From positions 1 to 37,767 of the forward strand of contig SVBJ01000009.1 in assembly GCA_015058955.1 (NCBI GenBank): a stretch of 37,767 nt of DNA. Reading direction: 5' to 3'. Under the pieces are notes generated by a model, which did no database searches, was not told the origin of the DNA, and was given only the letters and a program-made list of their open reading frames with translations. This stretch comes from Erysipelotrichaceae bacterium. GTDB lineage: Bacteria > Bacillota_I > Bacilli_A > Erysipelotrichales > Erysipelotrichaceae. Numbering within the stretch: position 1 is the stretch's first letter; each line of letters begins with the position of its first letter. The translations under genes and the position numbers were made by a program. Below are positions 25,791-32,413 of the stretch, one piece after another.

Positions 25791-25817
25791 GACAGATGAG
25801 AGAGTTATGGATATAAT
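25789..25817 (+). promoter_or_regulatory. Consensus promoter of the 3D-like protein gene
   Basis: TTGACA (25789-25794), exactly 17 bp, then TATAAT (25812-25817): a perfect housekeeping consensus. Its -35 box uses the end of the preceding terminator's T-run. Confidence 0.88.
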
Positions 25818-25844
25818 AGTACATACCACTGAGTGTGGATTTTG

Positions 25845-26780
25845 ATGATGAAAAATATAGGGTTGGTAATTGCAGTGTTCAGCCTGCTGCTGTATGGCGG
25901 CAACGTTGAAACAGGATATTCTGACTACATGAGAACGGTCAGAGAAGAAAGTGCCCGGGCAGTCAGGGACTCTTTGGTCATGGAATTCAATGAGGCCCCT
26001 GAACTGGAATACGGACCAGAAACCTGGGATCCAGCCACATTGGTTAAAAGCCACACAGGTGAACTGGAAATCAATTCTGAACCGGTTGACCAGATGCATC
26101 CTGGTGTTACCATTCTGGAATACAAGCTAACCGATCATGACAGCTTTGATCAGGAAGTCAGCCGCATCTTCTTCCGTACCGTTAAGGTTTCCGATACCAC
26201 CGCTCCGCAGATCAAGATCAAGAAGAATGAAGTCAGTGTCATCATCGGCAATAACTATGATCTGAAGGAAAACGTCGAGAAGGTCAGCGACCCGGTCGAC
26301 GGTGATCTGGCATATGCCAAGGAACTGACCGAAGGAACATATGTGGTACAGGGTTCCGTCAACGTCAATTCAATTGGTACCTATAATGCCCGAGTCATTG
26401 CCCGCGATGTCAACGGCAATGAGACAACACAGGACTTTAAGGTTTCCGTATCCTACGGTGTTTACTATGGTAACTGGAACGGTCAGAGACTGACTCCTAC
26501 CTTGGGAACCATCAACGGACCTAGCGGCAAGGAAACTTACTATAACCTGCCGATGGGCGGTGTCATTGCGATCATGAGAGCAATGGGCAACACCGATGAA
26601 TACTGGGTAAGAGAAGACGGCTGCAAGATGTTGGGACCATACATCATGGTAGCTGCTCATCTGGGCTTAAGACCGAGAGGTTCCCTGGTTGAAACATCAT
26701 TGGGAATGGGCTTAGTCTGTGATACCGGACTGTTCGCTTTGACCAATCCGTATCAGATAGACATAGCTGTAGACTGGTAG
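25845..26780 (+). CDS. Exported protein with Ig-like and 3D-like (wall hydrolase-type) domains
   Basis: The 311-residue protein has an N-terminal signal anchor (about residues 5-18), a linker, and an Ig-like/DUF5011-type beta domain beginning DTTAPQIKIKKNEVSVIIG (about 120-210). Its last about 50 residues resemble a 3D domain (double-psi barrel of YabE/YocH-type lytic enzymes): PRGSLVETSLG ... CDTG ... QIDIAVDW. Two of the three name-giving Asp are present, but the AVDP Asp is replaced (AAHL), so lytic transglycosylase activity is uncertain. A perfect promoter suggests high expression. The start at 25845 or 25848 is not resolved, and the ribosome-binding site is weak. Confidence 0.78.
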   Translation: MMKNIGLVIAVFSLLLYGGNVETGYSDYMRTVREESARAVRDSLVMEFNEAPELEYGPETWDPATLVKSHTGELEINSEPVDQMHPGVTILEYKLTDHDSFDQEVSRIFFRTVKVSDTTAPQIKIKKNEVSVIIGNNYDLKENVEKVSDPVDGDLAYAKELTEGTYVVQGSVNVNSIGTYNARVIARDVNGNETTQDFKVSVSYGVYYGNWNGQRLTPTLGTINGPSGKETYYNLPMGGVIAIMRAMGNTDEYWVREDGCKMLGPYIMVAAHLGLRPRGSLVETSLGMGLVCDTGLFALTNPYQIDIAVDW

Positions 26781-26783
26781 AGT

Positions 26784-26809
26784 AAAGAAAGAGAAATCTT
26801 TCTTTTTTT
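26784..26809 (+). terminator. Intrinsic terminator after the 3D-like gene
   Basis: AAAGAAAGA (26784-26792) and TCTTTCTTT (26797-26805) form an A/T-rich stem with a GAAA loop, and the T-run continues to 26809. Confidence 0.75.
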
Positions 26810-26810
26810 C

Positions 26811-26819
26811 TGGTATAAT
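26811..26819 (+). promoter_or_regulatory. Extended -10 promoter of the peroxiredoxin operon
   Basis: TGG-TATAAT, immediately after the preceding terminator and about 28 nt before the start codon. Confidence 0.65.
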
Positions 26820-26846
26820 GAATTTGATAAGGAGATTTTTATAAAT

Positions 26847-27305
26847 ATGTTGGAAACAGGAATTCTGGCACCTGATTTTACTCTGTTGGATCAGGATGGA
26901 AAACCGCATTCATTGAGCGATTACCGCGGACAGAAAATCATTCTTTATTTCTATCCGAAAGACAGTACTTCCGGCTGTACCAAGCAGGCCTGCAACTTCA
27001 CGGAACTGCTGCCGCACTTCCGTGAGAAAAATGCCGTTGTTCTGGGTGTCAGCAAGGATTCGGTAGCTTCACACAATAAGTTCCAGGAAAAGTATGATCT
27101 GGGCTTCACGCTGCTTTCTGATCCAGAAAAGGAAGTAATCCAGCTCTATGATGTCTGGAAGGAAAAGAACATGTATGGAAAGGTAACAATGGGAGTAGTC
27201 AGAACGACTTATCTCATTGATGAAAATGGAATCATAACCAGAGCATTGGGCAAGGTCAATGCTGCTGGTAATCCAGCTGAAATGCTGAATATATTGGAGG
27301 GATAG
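26847..27305 (+). CDS. bcp: Thiol peroxidase, Bcp/PrxQ type
   Basis: This peroxiredoxin reduces H2O2 and organic hydroperoxides using thioredoxin. The 152-residue protein has the thioredoxin fold start (APDFTLLDQDGK), peroxidatic Cys44 in the segment YPKDSTSGC (a Ser replaces the usual Pro before GC) and the resolving Cys49 five residues later, as in two-cysteine Bcp. AAGGAG stands upstream of the ATG. It is followed after 2 nt by a SIS-domain gene, so the two are co-transcribed. In an anaerobe this suggests oxygen defence. Confidence 0.93.
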   Translation: MLETGILAPDFTLLDQDGKPHSLSDYRGQKIILYFYPKDSTSGCTKQACNFTELLPHFREKNAVVLGVSKDSVASHNKFQEKYDLGFTLLSDPEKEVIQLYDVWKEKNMYGKVTMGVVRTTYLIDENGIITRALGKVNAAGNPAEMLNILEG

Positions 27306-27307
27306 AA

Positions 27308-28387
27308 ATGATTACAATGCTGGACTGCATCAAGCGTACTCCGAGTAAGGTTAGGGAAATCGTTCGGAACGCCAAGACAAACACTGACGGAATGATCAAG
27401 GCACTGGGTGAAGACATCAAGAAATTAAACCGCATCACGATCATTGGTTCAGGGTCATCTCACAACAGCTCTGTTGCTGCTGCACTGTTCATGGAAAAGG
27501 TTACAGGCATGGAGGTTCAGATCGTTCTGCCTAACACCTACCGCAAGAAGACAGTATTCGCTGAAGATGCCTTATACATCTTCGTCTCTCAGTCAGGAAC
27601 TTCTACCTTAGTCAAGGAAGAAGCCATAATGACCAGGGAAAAGGGACTTCAGACTGTTTCCGTTACCGCAGAAGACGGTTCACCGCTGGATCAGGTAACC
27701 GGAAGCCATGTTGACATCGGATGCGGCTTTGAAGAGTATGGATACCGTACCGTAGGCGTCAGCTGCACCATCACAACCCTGATGATCATCGCCTTAAGAC
27801 TGGGCCTGGAACGTGGTACAATCACGTGTGACGAGTATGAAGGATATCTGAGAGATGCTCTCAAGGCAGCCGAAAACAACGCTGTAATAGCCGATAAAGC
27901 CGTTGAATGGTTCAATAATAACCTGGAAACCCTGAAGGGCTGCCGCAACGTTCTGTTCTATGGCGGCGGATGCCTCTATGGTGTCGCCATTGAAGGTGCA
28001 TTAAAGCTTCTGGAGACTGCCAAGATCTATAAGTCAGTCGGTTATGAAGCAGAAGACGGTCTGCATGGACCTAACCTGGGTTTCAATAAGGATGACGTCA
28101 TCGTCTCGCTTAATGCCGGCGGACAGGATAACTTCTACGCTACAGCCGTAGCCAAGTTCGGCAAGGGTGAATTAAGACATGGCTTCATCATCGGTGCCAA
28201 TACCGTAGATGATACTGACCTGCCATTTGAATGTGCATCTGATTACTTCAGAGCAATCGAGTTTGCTCCGGTCGTACAGGTAATTGCCTACATGCTGGCA
28301 GTTGTCAATGACATTCCGGTAATTGACATACTGCACAGACAGCCGCATGTATCGGCCAAGTATTTCCGGACACACGACGCACAGTAA
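27308..28387 (+). CDS. SIS-domain sugar-phosphate protein (paralogue 1)
   Basis: The 359-residue protein contains two SIS domains, a fold that binds phosphosugars (as in GlmS, FrlB, AgaS). The first has GSGSS (47-51) and the phosphate-binding loop SQSGTST (94-100); the second has the EAEDGLHGP segment, where the HGP element corresponds to the catalytic-region HGP of GlmS-type isomerases and FrlB-type deglycases. It could be an isomerase, deaminase or deglycase of a 6-phosphosugar; substrate unknown. GGAGGG upstream, 2 nt after bcp. A gap-free, full-length paralogue lies at 35860-36936 beside a glycyl radical enzyme. Confidence 0.83.
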   Translation: MITMLDCIKRTPSKVREIVRNAKTNTDGMIKALGEDIKKLNRITIIGSGSSHNSSVAAALFMEKVTGMEVQIVLPNTYRKKTVFAEDALYIFVSQSGTSTLVKEEAIMTREKGLQTVSVTAEDGSPLDQVTGSHVDIGCGFEEYGYRTVGVSCTITTLMIIALRLGLERGTITCDEYEGYLRDALKAAENNAVIADKAVEWFNNNLETLKGCRNVLFYGGGCLYGVAIEGALKLLETAKIYKSVGYEAEDGLHGPNLGFNKDDVIVSLNAGGQDNFYATAVAKFGKGELRHGFIIGANTVDDTDLPFECASDYFRAIEFAPVVQVIAYMLAVVNDIPVIDILHRQPHVSAKYFRTHDAQ

Positions 28388-28397
28388 GACAATAAGT

Positions 28398-28424
28398 GAA
28401 CTGGTTTCAAAACCAGTTCTTTTT
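28398..28424 (+). terminator. Intrinsic terminator after the first SIS gene
   Basis: GAACTGGTTT (28398-28407) and AAACCAGTTC (28410-28419) form a perfect 10-bp stem with T to 28424. The tex promoter follows almost without a gap. Confidence 0.9.
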
Positions 28425-28425
28425 A

Positions 28426-28434
28426 TGGTAGAAT
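28426..28434 (+). promoter_or_regulatory. Extended -10 promoter of tex
   Basis: TGG-TAGAAT, only about 20 nt before the tex start codon, so the leader is very short. Confidence 0.6.
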
Positions 28435-28453
28435 AGAAGCCGAGGTGATTTTT

Positions 28454-30742
28454 ATGAATGAACAGATAATCGCGAATCTGGCTGCCCGGCTGAAGGTAAA
28501 AGTATCTCAGGTGGAAAACACTCTGAGCCTTCTGGAGCAGGACAACACGGTTCCGTTTATTGCCCGTTACCGTAAGGAAATGACCGGTGGTCTGGATGAA
28601 CAGCAAATCCTGGAAATCTCCAAGCAGTACGAATATGAAGTCAAACTGGCTGACCGTAAGGAAGCAGTTCTCAACCGGATCGCTCAGCAGGGCAAGCTTA
28701 CAGAAGAAATAAAGAATTCCATCATGGCAGCAGGCAAGCTGTCAGAAGTGGAAGATTTATACCGTCCATATGTCCAGAAGAAAAAGACCAGAGCCGGCAT
28801 TGCCATTAAGAATGGCTTACAGCCGTTAAGTGACTGGATGCTTTCCTTACCGAAGGAAGGCTCACTGGCCAAGGAAGCTGAAAAGTATCTGAATGAAGAA
28901 GTCCCAACAGTTAAGGATGCCATTCAGGGTGCCATGGACATCATTGCCGAACAGGTATCTGATACTGCTCAGTTAAGATGGGATTTCCGTGATTTCATCT
29001 ACAATACCGGCAAGATCGTTACCAAGATCAAGAAGAATGCCGAAGATGAAAAGAAGGTCTATGAAATGTACTATGACCGTTCGGAGAGAGTCAATGCCAT
29101 CGCTGATCACCGTGTTATGGCGATTGACCGTGCCGAGAAGGAAAAGGTCATTTCCGTTACCTTTGAATATGACAGTAATTCACTGATCGAACAGGCTTTT
29201 GATTCTCTGGTACAGACTCATAAGTCAGTTGTCAATGAAGAGATCCATGCTGCCTGTGAAGACGGCTGCAAGCGTCTGTTATTCCCTAGCGTGGAAAGAG
29301 AAATACGCTCACAGTTAAGTGACAGGGCCCGGGAAAAGTCCATTGAGATCTTCTCCATGAACCTGGAAAAACTGCTGTTACAGCCACCTTTAAAGGGCCG
29401 TGTGGTCATGGGCTTTGACCCGGCTTTCCGTACCGGCTGCAAGCTGGCCATTCTGGACAGCACCGGAAAGATGCTGCATATCGACAAGATCTATCCTCAT
29501 GAACCGGTCAACAAGGTTGCCGAAGCCAAGAAGACTCTTCTTGCCTTAATTAAAAAGTATGGGGTACAGATCATTGCAATCGGCAATGGTACCGCATCCC
29601 GTGAAAGTGAAAAACTGGTAGCTGAGCTTATCCATGAGAACAATCTGCCGGTAAGTTATGCGATCGTTTCCGAGGCTGGTGCTTCAGTATATTCAGCCAG
29701 TGAAAACGCCAGAAAGGAATTCCCTGATCTTCATGTTGAAGAAAGAAGTGCCGTATCCATCGGCAGAAGACTGCTGGACCCATTGGCTGAACTGATCAAA
29801 ATCGATCCTAAGTCCATTGGTGTCGGACAGTATCAGCATGACCTCCCGCAGAAACAGCTCAATGAAAGACTTGATGAAGCCATCATGATGTGCGTCAACC
29901 GTACCGGTGCTGACCTTAATACTGCTTCCGTTGAACTGCTGACTCACATTTCCGGTCTGACTGCCGGAAGCGCAAAGGAAATCGTTGAATACCGCAATGC
30001 CAACGGCAAGTTCGTCAACAGGGAACAGCTGAAGAAAGTCAAAAAGATCGGTGACAAGGCCTTCCAGCAGTGTGCCGGCTTCTTGAGAATAACCGATGGA
30101 AATGAACCTCTCGATCAGACTTCAATCCATCCGGAAAGCTATGAAGCTGCCCGTAAGATCATGGAAGTATGCGGCATCAGCCATCTTGGCGATCCTGACA
30201 TCAGTTTTGACAGTGAGAAGGTTGCTGCCCTTAACATTGACAGCTACACGCTCAATGACATTGAAGATGCCATCAGACAGCCGTTAAGAGACTACCGTGA
30301 TCAGTTTGAAGGGGCTCTGTTAAAGAGTGACGTACTGGAGATCAGTGACCTCAAGATCGGGGATGCCTTATCCGGAACGGTCAGAAATGTCGTGGACTTC
30401 GGTGCCTTTGTGGATATCGGTTTACACGAAGACGGCCTGGTACATGTCACCAGAATGAGCATGAAGAGGATCAATCATCCTTCAGAAGTGGTATCGGTAG
30501 GGGACATTGTTACCGTTTATGTTGTCGGCATTGATGAAGCCAGAGGCCGTGTTCAGCTGTCATTACTGCCTCCTGATGCCCTGGCAACCAGAAGCGCCAA
30601 CCGCAACAAGCCGCGTGATGACCGCAGAAAACAGCAGAAGAAAAACGGGCAGAAACCTCAGCAGAGTAAGAAAAAGAAAGACGATTACACTTATGAGGAT
30701 GCCATGAAGAAGCTACTGGAAAGGTTCGGTAAGCAAAGATAA
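28454..30742 (+). CDS. tex: Tex-family RNA-binding transcription accessory protein
   Basis: Tex is a conserved nucleic-acid-binding protein related to eukaryotic Spt6 and thought to act in transcription. The 762-residue protein has the N-terminal helical region (VPFIARYRKEMTGGLDEQQ), a YqgF/RNase H-like domain (GFDPAFRTGCKLAILD), the helix-hairpin-helix motif, and a C-terminal S1 domain (GDALSGTVRNVVDFGAFVDIG) with a basic Lys/Gln-rich tail. The start at 28454 is chosen because GAGGTG lies 6 nt before it; the in-frame GTG at 28445 lies inside that site. It is preceded by its own promoter and followed by the tRNA promoter. Confidence 0.96.
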   Translation: MNEQIIANLAARLKVKVSQVENTLSLLEQDNTVPFIARYRKEMTGGLDEQQILEISKQYEYEVKLADRKEAVLNRIAQQGKLTEEIKNSIMAAGKLSEVEDLYRPYVQKKKTRAGIAIKNGLQPLSDWMLSLPKEGSLAKEAEKYLNEEVPTVKDAIQGAMDIIAEQVSDTAQLRWDFRDFIYNTGKIVTKIKKNAEDEKKVYEMYYDRSERVNAIADHRVMAIDRAEKEKVISVTFEYDSNSLIEQAFDSLVQTHKSVVNEEIHAACEDGCKRLLFPSVEREIRSQLSDRAREKSIEIFSMNLEKLLLQPPLKGRVVMGFDPAFRTGCKLAILDSTGKMLHIDKIYPHEPVNKVAEAKKTLLALIKKYGVQIIAIGNGTASRESEKLVAELIHENNLPVSYAIVSEAGASVYSASENARKEFPDLHVEERSAVSIGRRLLDPLAELIKIDPKSIGVGQYQHDLPQKQLNERLDEAIMMCVNRTGADLNTASVELLTHISGLTAGSAKEIVEYRNANGKFVNREQLKKVKKIGDKAFQQCAGFLRITDGNEPLDQTSIHPESYEAARKIMEVCGISHLGDPDISFDSEKVAALNIDSYTLNDIEDAIRQPLRDYRDQFEGALLKSDVLEISDLKIGDALSGTVRNVVDFGAFVDIGLHEDGLVHVTRMSMKRINHPSEVVSVGDIVTVYVVGIDEARGRVQLSLLPPDALATRSANRNKPRDDRRKQQKKNGQKPQQSKKKKDDYTYEDAMKKLLERFGKQR

Positions 30743-30745
30743 CTC

Positions 30746-30775
30746 TTTACATTAAAACACATTTTATTTTATACT
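30746..30775 (+). promoter_or_regulatory. Promoter of tRNA-Thr
   Basis: TTTACA (30746-30751), 18 bp, TATACT (30770-30775). The predicted start lies a few bases before the mature tRNA. Confidence 0.65.
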
Positions 30776-30784
30776 ATATGTGCT

Positions 30785-30859
30785 GCCGGTTTAGCTCAGC
30801 GGCAGAGCACTTCCTTGGTAGGGAAGGGGCCGACAGTTCAATTCTGTCAACCGGCACCA
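30785..30859 (+). tRNA. tRNA-Thr (anticodon GGU)
   Basis: All four stems fold by eye. The acceptor is GCCGGTT/AACCGGC, the D stem GCTC/GAGC, the anticodon stem CTTCC/GGAAG with loop TTGGTAG (anticodon GGT at 30817-30819, reading ACC and ACU), and the T stem GACAG/CTGTC with loop TTCAATT. The 3' CCA is encoded. A single gene flanked by its own promoter and a weak terminator. Confidence 0.95.
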
Positions 30860-30873
30860 TTATGGTATGAATT

Positions 30874-30895
30874 GGGGAATGCAAACCCCTTTTTA
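30874..30895 (+). terminator. Weak terminator after tRNA-Thr
   Basis: GGGG (30874-30877) and CCCC (30886-30889) form a short 4-bp stem followed by T to 30895. It is weak on stem length but correctly placed. Confidence 0.5.
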
Positions 30896-30910
30896 TTTTG
30901 TCTATCTGAG

Positions 30911-30919
30911 TGCTATAAT
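30911..30919 (+). promoter_or_regulatory. Extended -10 promoter of the deoR gene
   Basis: TGC-TATAAT, about 41 nt before the regulator start. The AT-rich stretch between (30931-30946) could hold its operator, but no clean repeat is seen. Confidence 0.6.
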
Positions 30920-30959
30920 ATTAGCAATAAAGTTAACCAATATTAATGGGAGAAAAAAT

Positions 30960-31751
30960 ATGAACGCTACAAATAGAAGACTTGCTATTTTTGACAAACT
31001 GCTAAATGAGAAACGAGTTGTCGTCATGAATCTTGCTGAAGAATTCAACGTGACTCCTATGACCATTCGCCGTGACCTCAGTGTACTGGAAAAACAGGGC
31101 GTTATTACGACCTACTATGGCGGTGCCAGTCTTAACGAAGGTGCTGCCAGTGAACCGTCTTTCATGCTGAAGAACAAGAATGCCATCGATGAGAAAATGG
31201 CCATTGCCTATGAAGCCAGCAAGCTCATCAATGAAGGCGATTCAGTGTACATTGACTGCGGAACGACCTGCTATAATATCGGCCGTTTCCTGAAGAACAA
31301 GAAGATCACGGTTCTGACAAATTCGATCAGACTGATTGAAACCATCAAGGAAAAGGACAGGATCGACATCATTGTCGCCCCGGGCGTCTACAGCCGCATT
31401 GCGGAAGCTGCCTTAAGTTCCAGCACGATCGAATTCTTTGAGAAGCATCATGTTGACAAGGCCTTTGTTACTTCTCAGGGTTTTGATCTGGTCAAGGGTG
31501 CATCAGTTCCTGAGGAAATGGACGGTAAGGTCAAGGCTTCAATTCTTCCTATCAGCAAGCAGAGTATTCTGCTGATTGACCACACCAAGTTTGGACAGGT
31601 TTTCTTCAGCATTCACGGTTTACCTTCTGATTACAGCATGATCATCACTGATGAAGGTGTTGATCCTGCCATCGTAAAACAGTGTGAGGAACTGGGCCTG
31701 CCATTGCGCATTGCCCCATATATAAGGAGAAGAGAAACCAGATGGGATTAG
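30960..31751 (+). CDS. DeoR-family transcriptional regulator
   Basis: DeoR regulators bind DNA by an N-terminal helix-turn-helix and sense phosphosugars in a C-terminal domain related to isomerases. The 263-residue protein has the HTH (NLAEEFNVTPMTIRRDLSVLE, around residues 24-44) and the sensing core DCGTTCYNIGRFL (phosphate-binding DCGTT) and DKAFVTSQGFD. The start at 30960 is chosen for GGGAG 6-7 nt upstream; an in-frame ATG about 90 bases before it overlaps the tRNA terminator region and lacks such a site. The last 10 nt overlap the nitroreductase gene. The glycyl radical enzyme downstream is a likely target. Confidence 0.9.
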   Translation: MNATNRRLAIFDKLLNEKRVVVMNLAEEFNVTPMTIRRDLSVLEKQGVITTYYGGASLNEGAASEPSFMLKNKNAIDEKMAIAYEASKLINEGDSVYIDCGTTCYNIGRFLKNKKITVLTNSIRLIETIKEKDRIDIIVAPGVYSRIAEAALSSSTIEFFEKHHVDKAFVTSQGFDLVKGASVPEEMDGKVKASILPISKQSILLIDHTKFGQVFFSIHGLPSDYSMIITDEGVDPAIVKQCEELGLPLRIAPYIRRRETRWD

Positions 31752-32257
31752 ATGAAATCATTAAGGGCAGATATTCTGTCCGCAACTACAGTGACAGACC
31801 GATTGAAAAGGAAGCTTTTGATCAGGTAATAGAAGCCGGCATGCTGGCTCCAACCGCCAAGAATACCCAGGCTCAGAGAATCTACATTCTGTGCAGCCCG
31901 GAAGCCGTTGCCAGGATCAGAAGCGTCTGCCGCAGTGCCTACAATGCTCCGGCAGTAATGTGCTTCACCGCCAAGCGGGATGAAGTATTCCGCAATCCGT
32001 TTGAAGACAACTTCAATTCCGGTCATCAGGACTGCAGCATCGTAGCCACACACATGATGCTGAAAGCCTATGAACTGGGATTGGGAACCGTCTGGGTCAA
32101 TCATTTCCCAAGACAGCAGGTCAGAGAACTGTTTGAAATTCCGGAAGATGAGGAAATAGTACTGCTGATGCCGATAGGCTATCCGGCAGCAGAAAGCGTT
32201 CCTTCACCGAGACACAGTGAATCAAAGAAACCTGAAGAAGTAGTAAAATTCCTGTAA
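31742..32257 (+). CDS. Nitroreductase-family flavoprotein
   Basis: These FMN-dependent NAD(P)H oxidoreductases reduce nitro groups, quinones or flavins, and some have narrow physiological roles. The 171-residue protein has the family start (GRYSVRNYSDRPIEKE, FMN-contact RYSVR), LAPTAKNTQ, the core HQDCSIVATHMMLKAYELGLGTVWVN and a C-terminal GYPAAESVPSPR. It is a single-domain, short member. The gene begins inside the end of the DeoR gene, so it is translationally coupled. Substrate unknown; as a partner of the sugar regulator it may act in redox balance. Confidence 0.87.
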   Translation: MGLDEIIKGRYSVRNYSDRPIEKEAFDQVIEAGMLAPTAKNTQAQRIYILCSPEAVARIRSVCRSAYNAPAVMCFTAKRDEVFRNPFEDNFNSGHQDCSIVATHMMLKAYELGLGTVWVNHFPRQQVRELFEIPEDEEIVLLMPIGYPAAESVPSPRHSESKKPEEVVKFL

Positions 32258-32261
32258 TGTT

Positions 32262-32283
32262 AAGACCGCTGAGCGGTCTTTTT
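32262..32283 (+). terminator. Intrinsic terminator after nitroreductase
   Basis: AAGACCGCT (32262-32270) and AGCGGTCTT (32272-32280) form a 9-bp inverted repeat with T to 32283. Confidence 0.88.
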
Positions 32284-32413
32284 CTCTGCCGGAATGGAAA
32301 GGAACACAAAAACCGAGGCAAATGCGTGTGTTTTGGTATCGATTGACTGTGCTTACATGTTATAGATGTGTTTATTGTGTTTTCTTGGTAAACTAGTAGT
32401 GAGAGGTGTCATC
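32284..32413 (+). promoter_or_regulatory. Promoter/regulatory region of the glycyl radical operon
   Basis: The best promoter candidate is TGG-TAAACT (32386-32394), an extended -10 about 20 nt before the start codon; TTGACT at 32343-32348 has no matching -10. TGTGTTT occurs three times as a direct repeat (32327, 32367 and 32376), possibly operator half-sites for a regulator such as the DeoR protein. The role of these repeats is inferred only. Confidence 0.4.

Noticed and set aside
32333-32346. Catabolite-repression (cre) site
   Set aside because: The centre ATCGAT fits, but the outer bases do not match the cre consensus on either side.
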